Below, one piece after another: positions 24,678 to 31,392 of a stretch of 50,385 nucleotides of DNA; the first letter of the stretch is position 1; each line of letters begins with the position of its first letter. The notes beneath the pieces were generated by a model. The model had not been told where the DNA came from. It made no database searches and saw nothing but the letters and a program-made list of their open reading frames with translations. The position numbers were made by a program, and so were the translations under genes. Location: positions 3,830 to 54,214 of the forward strand of contig DGRZ01000018.1 of NCBI GenBank assembly GCA_002391195.1. The letters are read 5' to 3'. This DNA is from Fibrobacter sp. UBA4375. Its GTDB lineage: Bacteria; Fibrobacterota; Fibrobacteria; Fibrobacterales; Fibrobacteraceae.

Positions 24678-25411
24678 TGCCACACCTCATTCCTGTTGTA
24701 GGTGCCGCTTTTCAGTTGAATGTGCAGGTGCTCGTTTGCCCTGCCGACGTCTTCGTGGAGGACCACGTATCGGGTGTCTAGGTCTTCTGTAATGGCCTTT
24801 GCCAGGGCCTTGCGGATTTCGATATCTTCTACGTCCTTGATCCGAATGTCCACGGCGGCGCAGGCGTAATGGGCGGAGCGTTCTCCGTGCTTGTCGGAGT
24901 CATTTCCGCTTGTGATTACGGGGCGGTAGTTGTCGTCTTCAAACACCTCGCGGTAGGTGGCGACCACCACATTTATGGCGGTGTCCAGTTCGGGCCGCAG
25001 GCAGTCGATGATTACGGAAGCCGTTTTTAAGGTAGTGAGGCTCAGAACTTCCTCGTGGTAGTTCCGCTGAGCGGGGGTTCGCCTGACAAGAGTCTTGGGC
25101 GTTGTCTGTTTTGGCTTTGACTTTTGGGCAGATTTCTTTTTGCTGTCGCTTCCGTCATTCGAATCTTCGAAAAGCCCGTCTACGAATTGGGTAATTTCGT
25201 CGTAAATGCCTTGCGCTCCGCCGTGTTCCTCAATTTTTGTTGAAATTTCATCGGCCAACTTTGCCGTCTTCGCTTTTGTCGAATCCCAGGCTTCACCTGC
25301 CGCCTTGCCGATGGCGGTTTTGAGTTGTTCGCGGGTATCGTCGCTGAGCCCGCAACCCGAAAGTAGCGAGACAGCAAGGATGAATGGCAGGAAAAGTCTC
25401 ATACAAATCAT
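24674..25411 (-). CDS. Lipoprotein with M15-type peptidoglycan peptidase domain
   Basis: A 245-residue protein. The signal peptide ends in lipobox LLSGC (Cys20), so it should be membrane-anchored outside the cytoplasm. Residues about 25-85 are acidic and helical, followed by a Lys/Ser/Thr/Pro linker. The C-terminal domain carries the M15 zinc signature: His181 with Asp188 six residues apart (SAHYACAAVDI), and Glu227 with His230 (NEHLHIQL). These match the zinc ligands and catalytic Glu of VanX/VanY-type D-Ala-D-Ala peptidases. It probably trims peptidoglycan stem peptides. It follows a 141-residue gene by 6 bases and overlaps the zinc-ribbon gene. Whether it is a housekeeping enzyme or an antagonistic effector cannot be decided here. 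Confidence 0.68.
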   Translation of the reverse strand: MICMRLFLPFILAVSLLSGCGLSDDTREQLKTAIGKAAGEAWDSTKAKTAKLADEISTKIEEHGGAQGIYDEITQFVDGLFEDSNDGSDSKKKSAQKSKPKQTTPKTLVRRTPAQRNYHEEVLSLTTLKTASVIIDCLRPELDTAINVVVATYREVFEDDNYRPVITSGNDSDKHGERSAHYACAAVDIRIKDVEDIEIRKALAKAITEDLDTRYVVLHEDVGRANEHLHIQLKSGTYNRNEVWQ

Positions 25412-25417
25412 AAGCGC

Positions 25418-25843
25418 TCACGAAGGTTTTTGATTATGGAAGTCGGGAGCATCTGGGAAAAGTCCAGGAACTGCGTTTGCAAGGTCGTCACCGAATGTAT
25501 CCATTTTCAACGGAAATGTTGTGAAGGGCTCCTTCGTACCGGGGTGGTATAGGTCAACTTTAGAGTCAATCGTATGCCATCGGTATAACGTTATCATGAC
25601 CTTTGTATCAAGGGAACCATCCCTCTCGTCTTCCCATCCGAATGGGTCCTGGACAAACCCCATTGTAAGAAAAAAAGTATTTCCCTCGTCATTGTTCATC
25701 ACATCCGTGTCGTCAAGAAGAAGTGTTACAGCCCCATTTGACCGCATGCGAACTGATGTTTCGAAGGCATATAGCAGCCGAGAGATGCTTGCTCGTAAAG
25801 CAGGCACCCATGGAAGAGAACCTTCAAGAATCCGTATCGCCAT
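25418..25843 (-). CDS. Hypothetical protein upstream of the M15 lipoprotein
   Basis: A 141-residue protein with no signal peptide. The start MAIRILEGSLPWVPALRASIS leads into a strand-rich body (GAVTLLLDDTDVMNNDEGNTFFLTMGF, read in two pieces). It ends with Pro/Phe-rich turns (FPDAPDFHNQKPS). AAGGAG precedes the ATG by 7 bases, supporting translation. It is the first gene of the tight minus-strand group 25843-23370. I do not recognise the family. Confidence 0.5.
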   Translation of the reverse strand: MAIRILEGSLPWVPALRASISRLLYAFETSVRMRSNGAVTLLLDDTDVMNNDEGNTFFLTMGFVQDPFGWEDERDGSLDTKVMITLYRWHTIDSKVDLYHPGTKEPFTTFPLKMDTFGDDLANAVPGLFPDAPDFHNQKPS

Positions 25844-25899
25844 AAATACTCCTTGGATGCGCTTTTTTGTTGCTGGGACTGCTTCTTATAATATATCGC

Positions 25900-26667
25900 T
25901 TATTTCAATGCGAATGTCAAGAGATTTTGCGCGTTTTTCCAAGAAATTCTATGCCAATCGCTACCCGCAATGCGTTTGGTTTGCTCAACACGGCTGCGCA
26001 GGTGGCGGGGCAGGGAACTTTTCAGGTGCCGCCCGGGGATAGGGGTGTCGGAGCCAAACAGAATGCGGTCGGTAAAACTTTCCTGCCGAGCAACAGCCAT
26101 AAGTTGCTGAAAATGGCCGTGAGGCATAAATGAAGTATCGATAAAAGCGTTGGAACAGTTCCGTAAAACATTGATTGCCTGCCCAATGGGACGCCCGTGG
26201 GCTAGAACGACTCGGACATCAGGGAATCTTGTGCAGATTTCCTGATACATTCCCGCCTCACAATTTTCGCGTTCGCCAGTGTGGATTTTTACGAACAATC
26301 CCCGTTCTTGAGCAATTTTAAACACCCGTTGCAGTTCCCGACCATTGAGCAACCATTTTTCAGATACTCCGTGGATTTTCAACCCACAAATTTTACCACC
26401 GGTATCATTCATATATAACGAAAGATCCGACGAATGTTTCAGCATATCGTGCGTCACCCACAAGATTGGCTTGGCACGACCTTCCGAAAGTTCATGCATC
26501 GCAACACGTTCTTCTAGCAAAAAGTCGGGGTCATCTGAAACAACAGTACTTGTACTAGAATAAGCAAAATGCGTGATGCCCGCAAGTCGCAAGGTACGCA
26601 GTATTCGTGGCGGCGTGTAGTAGTCGTCAAAATACTGTCCCATGTGAACATGAAAATCGAAGAGCAT
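25900..26667 (-). CDS. Amidohydrolase-fold metal-dependent hydrolase
   Basis: A 255-residue TIM-barrel protein of the amidohydrolase_2/TatD-like superfamily. Metal-site residues appear in order: His6 and His8 (FDFHVHMG), Lys97 (GLKIHG), His129 (VKIHTGE), His157 (VLAHGRP) and Asp207 (FGSDTP). It probably hydrolyses or decarboxylates a small molecule or peptide bond in the cytoplasm. It lies directly behind the radical SAM/SPASM gene on the same strand; the 38-base gap is a repeat element that leaves no visible ribosome site. In that setting it may process the modified peptide, but this is inference. Other members of the fold act in unrelated pathways. Confidence 0.72.
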   Translation of the reverse strand: MLFDFHVHMGQYFDDYYTPPRILRTLRLAGITHFAYSSTSTVVSDDPDFLLEERVAMHELSEGRAKPILWVTHDMLKHSSDLSLYMNDTGGKICGLKIHGVSEKWLLNGRELQRVFKIAQERGLFVKIHTGERENCEAGMYQEICTRFPDVRVVLAHGRPIGQAINVLRNCSNAFIDTSFMPHGHFQQLMAVARQESFTDRILFGSDTPIPGRHLKSSLPRHLRSRVEQTKRIAGSDWHRISWKNAQNLLTFALK

Positions 26668-26705
26668 GGTTTGTCATTGCGAGCCACGAAGTGGCGTGGC
26701 AATCT
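26668..26705. repeat. REP-like element between radical SAM and amidohydrolase genes
   Basis: Reads GTCATTGCGAGCCACGAAG followed by TGGCGTGGCAATCTT, with a GCCAC/GTGGC hairpin in the middle. It fills the whole gap between the two genes. A relative lies at 29663-29700 in the opposite orientation (AGATTGCTTCGGGGCG to CTCGCAACGAC). Confidence 0.7.
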
Positions 26706-28163
26706 TTAATCGACCTTATTTTTACGCATTTTCACTTTAGCTTCTTCAACCAATTTACGATTCAAGTGAGCCGCCTTGCAGAAATGCGGCGCAACCTTCA
26801 AGTAATCACCCCCACTTTCGTTAAAGTTGCGGACAAGACAGGGCGCACAGAATTGTCTATCTTCACAATCGTAGCATTGCGGAATCGCAGATTTTGTAAG
26901 GTTACGAAGTTTGTTCAGTTGCGGGGACTTTTCCCAGATATCCTTGATAGGTTGTTCGCGAACATTGCCGCAAGCCATCCCCTGCCAACCGCTACAAGGA
27001 TATACAATTCCATCACTAGCGATACAGAGATTATCCATACCTACACCACAGAAAGGTCTTTTGCCCCATTCTTCACGAGAAACGGGTGACACCGGAGTAT
27101 CAGTAAAGTTAAGGTAATCCTTGTCAAACTGAATAATGTCCTTGAGGAGTTCCTCCGTCTGTTCCATAGTCAATCGTTCAGCTAGATTATCCGTGGTAAA
27201 GTCATAACGAGCCATCATCACAAAATCAGTTTGAGCCTTGCAATTGCGTTCGTAGGCGAATTTCAAAACATCCTTATATGTATGATAATTCGTCTTCATT
27301 ACAGGGCAACTGATTTGTACAGGGATATTCGCCGCAATCAAAGCGTCTATCGCAGCCTTGGTCTTTTCGCAGGAACCTTTAAGTTGCGTAATATGATCAT
27401 GTTCTTCAGGAACAACACTATAAAGCGAAGTCTGCACATAACTCGGATTAACTTCCTTAAGCACCTCAATCATATGTGGCGTAATTAAAGTGATGTTTGA
27501 CAGCACATAAAAACTGAAATCAAGTTCACGAGCCTTACGTAAGATTTTTTCTGCATCGGGATGCGTGAAAAATTCACCACCTGATAACGTAAGGCCCATA
27601 ACGCCTAAATCGTGCAACTGATTGAGAACACTTTCGATAACTTCGTATGGTAACACGATATTCTTTAGTTCGTGCGGAATGTAACAGTGAATGCAGCGTT
27701 CATTACAACGATTCGTTGTTTCAATTTGGCAACTATGAATTTGTGGATGTTCGCGATACCAATCTCCTAGAACTTCCTGAGTGTCGGCATAAATTTTTTC
27801 GTCATCGGGATTCTGTTGTGCGTTGTAGGTGAACAGGGTTTTGGGGTTTTCTGCGTAGTTGAAGTATGTGTCTTTTGCCGCACACTCTTCTGCGGTTTCT
27901 CCTGATACCAGATAGCGATCTGCAACCAAGGAGTCCAGGAATTCCTTCATATCGCTTTGAATGTCTGCTGATGAAACGTCTTCAAAGTATTCGCTGGCTT
28001 TGGTTGCTAAAGTGTCTAGACTTTGTGGCTCGCGAGAAAGAACTTCAAGAAATGCCCGACCTTCTTGAGTGTAGGTTTGGTCGTGTTTGGTGAGTTGGCT
28101 AAAGATATAGCCATATTCGCCGATAGAGCGGATAAATGTGTCACGAGATTGACGGTAGAACAT
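26706..28163 (-). CDS. Radical SAM/SPASM peptide maturase with PqqD-like N-terminus
   Basis: A 485-residue protein. Residues about 5-90 resemble a PqqD/RiPP recognition element, the domain that holds a precursor peptide. The radical SAM core starts near 140. The cluster site CNERCIHC (Cys153, 157, 160) follows QIETTNR, and LTLSGGEFF (about 191-199) is the SAM-binding GGE motif. The C-terminal SPASM domain has Cys372, 380, 390, 398, 430, 433, 439, 442 and 462, with CIASDGIVYPC typical of peptide-modifying members binding two auxiliary [4Fe-4S] clusters. It probably makes thioether or C-C crosslinks in a peptide, with the 46-residue product of 29348-29488 as the likely substrate. Three small genes lie between them. 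Confidence 0.85.
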   Translation of the reverse strand: MFYRQSRDTFIRSIGEYGYIFSQLTKHDQTYTQEGRAFLEVLSREPQSLDTLATKASEYFEDVSSADIQSDMKEFLDSLVADRYLVSGETAEECAAKDTYFNYAENPKTLFTYNAQQNPDDEKIYADTQEVLGDWYREHPQIHSCQIETTNRCNERCIHCYIPHELKNIVLPYEVIESVLNQLHDLGVMGLTLSGGEFFTHPDAEKILRKARELDFSFYVLSNITLITPHMIEVLKEVNPSYVQTSLYSVVPEEHDHITQLKGSCEKTKAAIDALIAANIPVQISCPVMKTNYHTYKDVLKFAYERNCKAQTDFVMMARYDFTTDNLAERLTMEQTEELLKDIIQFDKDYLNFTDTPVSPVSREEWGKRPFCGVGMDNLCIASDGIVYPCSGWQGMACGNVREQPIKDIWEKSPQLNKLRNLTKSAIPQCYDCEDRQFCAPCLVRNFNESGGDYLKVAPHFCKAAHLNRKLVEEAKVKMRKNKVD

Positions 28164-28171
28164 AGAATGCT

Positions 28172-28459
28172 TTATTTCTTTTTGGGGTTGTTTTTTTTGT
28201 CCTGTTGCTGGATTTGGCCCAGCAAATCTATCATAAGTGATGCAGAAATCATGGGTCTGCCGACTAGGTCTGCTAAAGCTAAAACTCTATAATCTGGAGA
28301 ATCTCCTGAATGTTCAATGTCAAATTGAAATTGTTCAACTTCTTGCTCAATTTTTAGAAATTCAATAAGGTCATCAAGACTTTTTACAGAAGGATATTTT
28401 CTTTTCTTACGGATGTTTAGGGCTTTTTTATAATAGTGTGGAATAAGGTTTTCATCCAT
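28172..28459 (-). CDS. Small hypothetical protein in the radical SAM operon
   Basis: A 95-residue, charged and probably all-helical protein without membrane segments. It has a basic patch near the start (KKALNIRKKRKYPS), an acidic middle (KIEQEVEQFQFDIEHSGDSPD) and a lysine-rich end (QQQDKKNNPKKK). It ends 8 bases before the radical SAM gene, so the two are very likely co-expressed. The DNA is visibly more AT-rich than the core genome. No family is recognised. Possible roles are peptide chaperone, regulator or immunity protein. Confidence 0.5.
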   Translation of the reverse strand: MDENLIPHYYKKALNIRKKRKYPSVKSLDDLIEFLKIEQEVEQFQFDIEHSGDSPDYRVLALADLVGRPMISASLMIDLLGQIQQQDKKNNPKKK

Positions 28460-28477
28460 TGTTTTAGGCTCCTTTTT

Positions 28478-28900
28478 TTACAAACAATTGAATATTTGTT
28501 GAATTACTACGGGGGTTAAAATTTCAGAATGCTTTTCGTATTCTGCGTCGAAATTATACGCGATGGCGTTCATATCAAAAGCGGGAAAATATCTCCAATT
28601 TTCTCCGTCATATTCAAAAAAATCAACACAGATGACATTTTCTAGAGCAAAATTGTTAGATGTCTTAATTTGTACTCTGTTTTGATAAGGGAAAAAGCCA
28701 ATTGTTTCTAAGAATAGTTCTAAAAAAACATTTGGATTGCTCTGCTTTTTAAAAACACCTTTAAAGTATGGAATATGTGGAAATCCATCTTCTTCTCGTC
28801 CTATTATGAATGAATTTTCTGGATTTAAAATAAAACCAAGGTCGTTTTGGATGTTCACATCATTAAACTGATTAATTAAAAGTTCTAATAACTCAAACAT
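28478..28900 (-). CDS. Hypothetical protein in the radical SAM operon
   Basis: A 140-residue acidic protein, predicted soluble and cytoplasmic. Hydrophobic and aromatic residues alternate (FLELFLETIGFFPYQNRV, VDFFEYDGENWRYFPAFDM), suggesting a mixed alpha/beta fold. An AAGGAG ribosome site lies 7 bases before the ATG, which supports a real gene. It lies 18 bases before the next gene and 4 bases after the membrane-protein gene. The size, acidity and AT-rich DNA are reminiscent of immunity or SUKH-like proteins, but no signature is clear enough to assign. Confidence 0.5.
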   Translation of the reverse strand: MFELLELLINQFNDVNIQNDLGFILNPENSFIIGREEDGFPHIPYFKGVFKKQSNPNVFLELFLETIGFFPYQNRVQIKTSNNFALENVICVDFFEYDGENWRYFPAFDMNAIAYNFDAEYEKHSEILTPVVIQQIFNCL

Positions 28901-28904
28901 TTGC

Positions 28905-29270
28905 TTACTCCTTGCGAATGATGGATGATTGAAGTTTTTTCGTTTGAGATAAAAGATGTTTAAGGTCTTCCTCGTTTATCTTTTTATTTACGGAACCTTT
29001 TAGAAATCCGACAATTTCTGAACATGTTGAATTCATGTCCATATCTCTCTTTTTGAAGAGCTTGATTTTTTCGCTTTGTTTGTTTGCTGTTGAAAAATTT
29101 GCAAGACAAGAAATAATATAAGGTATAAAAATGGTTGTGATAAACCATTGAATGGAAAACTCTTGATTTTGGCAATAAAGGTAAAGCAACGATGTTGATA
29201 ATAGAGCAAGGAAAACTATCAAATTTGTTTTCCAAAACTCCTTGATATGATAAAAGATTTTTTTCATCAT
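28905..29270 (-). CDS. Two-span small membrane protein in the radical SAM operon
   Basis: About 121 residues starting at MMKKIFYHIK, which I prefer to an ATG 30 bases upstream because that one abuts the hairpin at 29301-29335. Two hydrophobic segments (NLIVFLALLSTSLLYLYC and FITTIFIPYIISCLANF) are followed by a charged cytoplasmic tail (QSEKIKLFKKRDMDMN, ending SSIIRKE). It could be an immunity membrane protein or part of an export route. The DNA is strongly AT-rich. It ends 4 bases before the 140-residue gene. The family is unknown. Confidence 0.5.
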   Translation of the reverse strand: MMKKIFYHIKEFWKTNLIVFLALLSTSLLYLYCQNQEFSIQWFITTIFIPYIISCLANFSTANKQSEKIKLFKKRDMDMNSTCSEIVGFLKGSVNKKINEEDLKHLLSQTKKLQSSIIRKE

Positions 29271-29300
29271 TAAAGGTTCTAGATGGGTAAAATGGAACAT

Positions 29301-29344
29301 TCCCTAGAGCAGGGTGACGACGCCTTGTCTAGGGACTCTTTTTT
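29301..29344. terminator. Hairpin just after the 46-residue peptide gene
   Basis: TCCCTAGA (29301-29308) and TCTAGGGA (29328-29335) pair perfectly. The run of six T (29339-29344) lies on the plus side, so as a terminator it fits plus-strand transcripts. On the minus strand it follows the peptide stop without a U-run and could act as a partial attenuator or an RNA-stabilising end. Confidence 0.5.
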
Positions 29345-29347
29345 GTT

Positions 29348-29488
29348 TTAGAAGGTTACTTCACAACTCACGCATGTTGTTCCGTAATTCCGTTCTTTTG
29401 TCGGGCAACCAGCAGCGAAACTACCTGTCGGGTTGTTCTTCGCGATCAAACGGGGCTTCTTGTAAGCCATTTTCTTTGTTGTCTTCAT
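29348..29488 (-). CDS. 46-residue Cys-containing peptide, candidate RiPP precursor
   Basis: The frame encodes 46 residues. The basic N-terminal half begins MKTTKKMAYKKPRLIAKNNP. The C-terminal half after SFAAG carries Cys28, Cys39 and Cys42 and ends in Phe46 (CPTKERNYGTTCVSCEVTF). A GAGG ribosome site lies 7 bases before the ATG, and codon choice (many AAG, CCG, GGT) resembles the host. The gene heads a minus-strand run leading to a radical SAM/SPASM protein with a PqqD-like domain, so it is the natural substrate candidate. The layout (basic leader, short Cys-bearing core) fits ranthipeptide/sactipeptide-like precursors. It may relate to the Fibrobacter/Ruminococcus Cys-rich radical SAM peptides called FibroRumin; I cannot test this. 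Confidence 0.6.
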   Translation of the reverse strand: MKTTKKMAYKKPRLIAKNNPTGSFAAGCPTKERNYGTTCVSCEVTF

Positions 29489-29514
29489 ATTATACCTCTA
29501 GAGTATATCCCGCA

Positions 29515-29760
29515 GGATGTTTCGCACCATGCCGCGCGGGTTTCGACACAGTGCGTTTTGCGTTTGCAAAAGGGGAGAAGATCCCCGCCTTGGTTCGACT
29601 TCGCTTGCTTCGACAATGCTCAGCACAGGCACCACAGGTCGCGGGGATGACAAATACGGAAAGAGATTGCTTCGGGGCGTACACCCCTCGCAACGACAAG
29701 CAAGGATATGGGTCACTTCGGCGAGCTCAGTGACCTTTAACCCTGTCGCCGGTAAAAGGC
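29515..29760. repeat. Mosaic of interspersed repeats, no gene
   Basis: This non-coding stretch joins several elements. ATCCCCGC (29581-29588) and GCGGGGAT (29641-29648) are the arms of the repeat also seen at 19515, split by an insert containing TTCGACAATGCTCAGCAC. Then comes an inverted relative of the 26668 element (29663-29700). Then GGTCACT (29711-29717) pairs with AGTGACC (29729-29735). Confidence 0.65.
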
Positions 29761-29787
29761 TCAGGGCGCCGATGTATTGACCATTTT

Positions 29788-29814
29788 GTAAACTAGAGTT
29801 TACACGGGGGGGGG
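29788..29814. other. GTAAACT palindrome followed by nine G
   Basis: GTAAACT AG AGTTTAC at 29788-29803 is a perfect palindrome with a two-base centre, a possible operator. Nine consecutive G follow at 29806-29814. The rest of 29815-29950 is AT-rich with no gene seen. Confidence 0.5.
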
Positions 29815-29954
29815 TAAGGACTAAAAGCCCCTGTTAGGGGACGGCGGGCCAGCATCTGCCGGCAGTATCTATGTCCATAATTCGCCATACAGGTAATAAA
29901 TTACATTATTATTTCCATAAGTGATCGTTTTTTTTGAAAAAAAAAGGATTTTAG

Positions 29955-30026
29955 AAAAGGTGAAATTTTTAAGTGAATTTTATTGGAAAAGGTAAAATTT
30001 TTGATTATATTTAATAGAAAAAGGTA
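29955..30026 (+). repeat. 32-base tandem repeat carrying AAAAGGT ribosome-site-like boxes
   Basis: AAAAGG occurs at 29955, 29987 and 30019, exactly 32 bases apart, with similar AT-rich sequence between. The third copy sits 6 bases before the ATG at 30031 and is the probable ribosome site, so the leader seems to have been duplicated in steps. Confidence 0.65.
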
Positions 30027-30030
30027 ACAA

Positions 30031-31389
30031 ATGCTATACCGCAAAAACGAAATTTTGCTTAAAAATTGGCTAAAAAGTGAAAAAAAAGCCATTTTGCTGA
30101 CGGGAGCCCGTCAGACGGGGAAAACATTCCTTATAAGACACATTCTTGAGTCAAATAGTCAAAATTTCGTCGAAATCAACTTCTTGAAGAGTCCCGAACT
30201 GCTGGGGTTGCTCGAATCCGCCAAGAACAAGGATTTTTCGGCGTTCTTTACGCGACTCCAATTTGCCACGCGGAAGGAACTCACCAAGGGGAAAACTGTC
30301 ATCTTTCTGGACGAGGTGCAGGAATACAAGGAAATCCTGACGGCCATAAAGTTCCTCGTAGAGGAAGGCTCGTTCCGGTATGTCCTCAGCGGCTCGCTCC
30401 TGGGCGTAGAACTATCGGACCTGCGTTCGGCTCCGGTCGGCTACTTGCCAGTTATCGAGATGTTCCCGATGGATTTCGAGGAATTCCTGATTGCACAGAA
30501 GATTCCTGCTGACGCTTTGGCTCGGCTGCGAGAAAACTTTACCGCCAAGACCCCCGTTGATGAATTTGTCCACAACAAGATTTTGGATGCTTTCTACACC
30601 TATCTGATTGTCGGGGGCATGCCGGCCGCTGTGCAGAAGTTCGTCGGTTCGAACGACCTGAACGCCGTCACGCGAATTCACAAAGACATTTTAAAGCAGT
30701 ACAACTGGGATTTTTCGAAGTACGAGAAGGAACGCAAGCTCCACCTGATAAACACTTACGACTTGATCCCTTCTGAGTTGAACTCCAAGAACAAGCGTTA
30801 CATGTTCGCGGACCTTGGCGCCAAGCAGAAGTTCGGCCGTTACGAGAACAGTTTCAACTGGCTTATCGATGCGGGCGTCGCCATACCGACTTTCAATACG
30901 ACAGAACCCGTGGTCCCTTTAAAGATCAACAAGCAGAACAATTTGTTCAAGCTGTTCCTTTCTGATGTTGGGCTCTTGACGACAAGCTACGGGCGGGCTT
31001 CGCAGATGCAACTGTTGCAGGGCGGGCACGACATGAACTGTGGAGCCATCTTTGAAAACGCAGTCGCCCAAGAACTGCGCACCCACGGCTATGACGGCTA
31101 CTATTTCAACAGCAAGAAACTCGGCGAACTCGATTTTATCATCGAATATGAAGGCAAATGCCTCCCCATCGAAGTCAAGAGCGGCAAGGATTATACCAAG
31201 CATTCCGCCTTAAACAACGTGCTGCAAATAGAGAATTACGACATCCCGCAGGTATTCGTATTCGCAAATGCAAATGTCTCCGTCCGTGGGAAAATCACCT
31301 ATTTCCCCATCTACATGATTATGTTCTTGAACGAGGCCTCCAGGCCGTTGCCGAAAATGCCGCGACTGGACTTGTCCAGCTTGCACTAA
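30031..31389 (+). CDS. AAA ATPase with DUF4143 domain
   Basis: A 452-residue protein of the archaeal-ATPase/DUF4143 type. The Walker A motif GARQTGKT lies at about residues 25-32 and Walker B VIFLDEVQEY at about 89-98. The sensor-like YVLSGSLLG is at about 116-124. The C-terminal DUF4143 part ends in a restriction-endonuclease-like core: LGELDFIIEYEGKCLPIEVKSGKDY with the spaced D, E and K. The function of this family is not established; it may act on nucleic acids and many copies often occur per genome. It stands alone on the plus strand with a repeated leader and converges on the barrel gene ending at 31393. Confidence 0.85.
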   Translation: MLYRKNEILLKNWLKSEKKAILLTGARQTGKTFLIRHILESNSQNFVEINFLKSPELLGLLESAKNKDFSAFFTRLQFATRKELTKGKTVIFLDEVQEYKEILTAIKFLVEEGSFRYVLSGSLLGVELSDLRSAPVGYLPVIEMFPMDFEEFLIAQKIPADALARLRENFTAKTPVDEFVHNKILDAFYTYLIVGGMPAAVQKFVGSNDLNAVTRIHKDILKQYNWDFSKYEKERKLHLINTYDLIPSELNSKNKRYMFADLGAKQKFGRYENSFNWLIDAGVAIPTFNTTEPVVPLKINKQNNLFKLFLSDVGLLTTSYGRASQMQLLQGGHDMNCGAIFENAVAQELRTHGYDGYYFNSKKLGELDFIIEYEGKCLPIEVKSGKDYTKHSALNNVLQIENYDIPQVFVFANANVSVRGKITYFPIYMIMFLNEASRPLPKMPRLDLSSLH

Positions 31390-31392
31390 CCA

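Noticed and set aside
28905..29300. Earlier ATG (29300) for the two-span membrane protein
   Set aside because: It lies immediately next to the hairpin arm with no room for a ribosome site; MMKK at 29270 looks like a usual start.
29955..30026. Possible CRISPR-like direct repeats (32-base period)
   Set aside because: Only two full degenerate AT-rich units directly adjoin, with no spacers and no cas genes.
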